From Conchocele bisecta (lineage: Eukaryota; Mollusca; Bivalvia; Lucinida; Thyasiridae), in the NCBI GenBank assembly GCA_029237695.1, contig CM055265.1, forward strand, positions 79,974,447 to 80,038,446: a DNA stretch of 64,000 bases, written 5' to 3'. Positions 61,957-64,000 of the stretch are shown one piece after another. The position numbers were made by a program, and so were the translations under genes. The stretch's first letter is position 1; every line of letters starts with the position of its first letter. The notes below the pieces were generated by a model. The model saw nothing but the letters and a program-made list of their open reading frames with translations, ran no database searches and was not told where the DNA came from.

Positions 61957-62179
61957 TAGTTTAATCTTGTAGTACCCTATGTTGAGTACTTTCAGTACTT
62001 TGATTATACTGAATGTTGGCTGTGATAATGTAATAAATTCAGTATAATAATTGTGCATACTTTTAATCATCAAATACATGTATATGCAGTCGTTAGTTCT
62101 ATATGAAATAATGCATTTAGGGAAACATAAATGATTACTCCCTCAAAGTATACTTTGCAATGTTGGTGAAATAGGCTAC

Positions 62180-63187
62180 TCAGGTCCCGTGCTTGCTAAG
62201 CATGTGCTCCAAATTTGTACTCGAAATCATGCAGTTTGATTGACCAAGACTAAGCACAGCCTCAACCAATCATGAAGCATGAGAATGGTGTATAAGTATA
62301 CCAGCCTGACATGGCGTTGTTTACATGCTTTGTTTATATAAACATTGGTGTATCAATACACATGGAATTCCTGTAGGTATTTCCCTGTTTATTATGGCGC
62401 GTCGCTATAGTCATGATCGATATATTGCGATTGACAAAACAATTGCTCATACTGGAGCAGTGGGTAAACTGGCGGCCAACGGTGGCACTTGATTTTAATT
62501 TTGCACTGCATGCGTTCGATCCTCACTTTGGCCATTATATATATATTATTTTTTTTTAAATATTGTTTTTGTGTTTTCTTTTTCTTTTTAATGCATCTTT
62601 ATTACATGTAACAACAACCACATTCATCCACGTTTATTTATTTATTTGTTTATTATCTGAAGTGAGAGGTTTATTTTTCGACATCGTGTTCTCCGTAACA
62701 TATTTGCATTTGTAGTGAGTCGAGGTGGACTTTCACAATAACACACGAATGTGCAGAATGTATTTCACAATGATTAGGTTCAAAGTGAAGTGTTTTATAA
62801 TGTTGTGTAAAAGTAAATGCACGACTGTTTCGGGATGTGTGCATTACCTCTGGCGCCAAAATAGTAAAAGCGAGAGAAAAATGTATGCCTTTGGCAGGAT
62901 TCGAACTCACGACCGTCCAATCACCAAAGAGCCGATCTACCCACTAGAGCACTAAGCGATGTTAGTATTATTAGCAATTCTATCGAATGTTAATGCGTTT
63001 GCGCTGGTATACAAATACCATGTCCACAACATATGACGTAAACTATTTAAAAATAGACGTGTTTACAATAATATTTACAATAATAACGCGTCAGCTCAAA
63101 GCGGTACACCTCTACAATATGCCTAGAAGACTTTATAGCATGAATCCAGGTAATGTATATCTATCCATCCGTCAAGCTTGGAAAGTC
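62180..63187. other. Mostly unassigned, with M13 arm and two tRNA-like remnants
   Basis: M13 arm at 62203-62285 (TTTGTACTCGAAATCATGCA, CAGTTTGATTGACCAAGAC). At 62455-62536 (+), GTGGGTAAACTGGCGGCC with B-box-like GCGTTCGATCC. At 62870-62965 (-), a B-box-like GAGTTCGAATCC and a tRNA-like head starting GCTTAGTGCTCTAGTGGG. Neither folds into a full cloverleaf, so both are probably SINE heads. Confidence 0.45.
62875..62962 (-). ncRNA. tRNA-like pol III remnant
   Basis: On the minus strand, TAGTGCTCTAGTGGGTAGAT (A-box region), GCTCTTTGGTGATTGGACGG, then GAGTTCGAATCCTGCC (B box). Length and an extra arm resemble class II tRNA, but the acceptor stem does not pair. Could be a tRNA pseudogene or SINE head. 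Confidence 0.35.
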
Positions 63188-63300
63188 CAGCAACTGTGAC
63201 TCGAGAAAGAGCGGCTTATGGAATTTACAACCAGTGTAGCCCCAGATCACCCTGCACATCTCGGCACAGTCTGATCAGGGCCTTTGTAACACAGGACATT
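63188..63300. mobile_element. M12 fragment
   Basis: AGAAAGAGCGGCTTATGG, CAGTGTAGCCCCAGATCACC, GGCACAGTCTGATCAGGGC. The right half is missing. Confidence 0.55.
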
Positions 63301-63383
63301 CCACACCGCACACACCAAAGAAAAAGAGGATACTAGAAATATGTGGGTGATATGATGTAGAAATGCTAAATTGTTCTTTCTTT

Positions 63384-63873
63384 TATACCCCCCCGCAACG
63401 AGTTGTGGGGGGGGGGGTATACAGGTTGTCCGTTCGTCCATGTGTGCATGCGTCCTTCCATACGTCCGTCCGTCACTAAACTTAACATCAGAGAAATATT
63501 CCTTCATCTAAAATGCTTAATATTTCACACATGCATTCCTGTAAGGCTCTATATACTACCATGCTGTGCAAAATCCACGACTGTCCAACCCCAGCTGATC
63601 CCAAGGTCAAGGTCAAATACTTAGTCTCTTTACAAAACTTAACATCAGAGAAATATGTTATAACTTCTATTGTCTTCATATAAAATGCTTAATATTTCAC
63701 ATGCATTCCTGTAATGCTCTACTACCATGCTGCACCAAATCCACAACCGTCCAACCCCCGCTGATCCCAAGGTCAAGGTCAAATACTTAGTCTCTTTACA
63801 AAACTTAACATCAGAGAAATATGTTATAACTTCTATGGGGTATTCCATAAGCCTCGCCTACTAACAAATCTAG
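63384..63873 (+). mobile_element. Hel-A copy 4
   Basis: TATACCCCCCCGCAACGAGT, TGTGGGGGGGGGGGGTATAC, GTCCGTCC, about two core units, then GGGGTATTCC, imperfect hairpin ATAAGCCTCGCCTAC, AACAAATCTAG (63870-63873). 490 bp. Confidence 0.85.
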
Positions 63874-63914
63874 TTTTACCTGAATACGCATTGATTTTCA
63901 AAAGTGAGAAAATG

Positions 63915-64000
63915 TATACCGTATTTAGTCTAATAAATGCCCCCGGGGCTATGCAATTTGTGGGGATCAAAACGTGGAAAATAAGATCAAGATATGATAA
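63915..64000. mobile_element. Element start cut by window edge, provisional
   Basis: ACCGTATTTAGTCTAATAAA then TGCCCCCGGGGCTATGC resembles the terminal arm of a DNA transposon, but no partner lies in the window. Confidence 0.3.

Larger units (their letters stand above)
59810..62003 (+). mobile_element. Hel-L, Helentron-like, carrying M8/Hel-C and possible captured sequence
   Basis: TATCACATAGGGTAAACCTA with TGTATTG at the 5' end. TAGTACCCTATGTTG, hairpin AGTACTTTCAGTACT, TTGA at the 3' end, the same hairpin type as Hel-F. No tandem core. Interior 59835-60720 is of mixed composition, unlike the cores, and may be host DNA. The 3' end lacks CTWG. Confidence 0.6.
59716..62176. mobile_element. 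M7 split by Hel-L
   Basis: GTAGCCGATTTCACCAACAT, GATAAATTTATTAATTTT stops at 59809. TTATACTGAATGTTGGCTGT, GATAATGTAATAAATTCAG, CTCCCTCAAAGTATACTTTG resumes at 62004. Confidence 0.75.

Noticed and set aside
1..64000. LTR or LINE retrotransposon, or endogenous virus
   Set aside because: I found no reverse transcriptase, integrase or capsid-like reading frame and no paired long terminal repeats.

Overview
The window looks like animal nuclear DNA made almost entirely of transposable elements and tandem repeats. I found no intact protein-coding gene, rRNA or functional tRNA in 64 kb. Every long open reading frame lies in a tandem array or a repeat core and is an artefact. From memory only, the mix of repeats (GTCC-microsatellite elements with long tandem cores, TTAA-flanked hairpins, tRNA-headed SINEs) best fits a bivalve mollusc, probably a heterodont. 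No database search was possible. Family names below are mine.

Three classes dominate. (1) Hel-A to Hel-L: non-autonomous elements resembling Helentron/Helitron2 elements and the bivalve 'pearl' type. Each opens with TA plus a palindrome, often followed by a GTCC tract, then a core of 95-460 bp tandem units. The 3' end repeats one palindrome arm, adds a short hairpin and usually ends CTAG or CTTG. Three copies interrupt recognisable repeats at runs of T without target duplication. Every copy I can orient points along the + strand. (2) Hairpin MITEs, meaning elements that are nearly one long inverted repeat. PB1, PB2 and PB3 are flanked by TTAA and start CCC (piggyBac-like). TG is Tigger/pogo-like (TA target, CAGTGG ends). 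HB5 has CAGG/CAAGG ends and 5-bp target duplications. M3, M5-M9 and M12-M14 are unassigned. (3) SINEs and arrays: 39-bp, 176-bp, 26-bp and AATC-based repeats.

Layout. 1-7.6 kb: mixed MITEs, with PB1 and M3 inside an M12. 7.6-12.75 kb: a Hel-H body holding Hel-F, which carries a broken THAP-domain coding fragment, and Hel-G, with a 16-copy 176-bp array that has a three-unit higher-order repeat. 13-16 kb: decayed TG elements and M9. 16.1-17.9 kb: Hel-A with two further elements nested in it. 18-34 kb: MITEs, SINEs and unrecognised sequence. 34.5-43.0 kb: one Hel-A copy swollen to 8.5 kb by a TG insertion that itself holds Hel-D, Hel-E and a Hel-B-like element with swapped cassettes. 43.2-44.8 kb: Hel-I. 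45-48 kb: M12/M9, Hel-A, M6, Hel-D. 49-53.1 kb: AATC satellite split by a SINE-like element. 54.5-56 kb: HB5 and a TG hairpin expanded into a 26-bp minisatellite. 57.8-59.2 kb: Hel-J inside PB1. 59.7-62.2 kb: M7 holding Hel-L, holding M8, holding Hel-C. 63.4-63.9 kb: Hel-A.

There are no gene pathways to describe. The biology on show is transposition: target choice, nesting order, strand bias, capture of host exon sequence and birth of satellites from hairpins.
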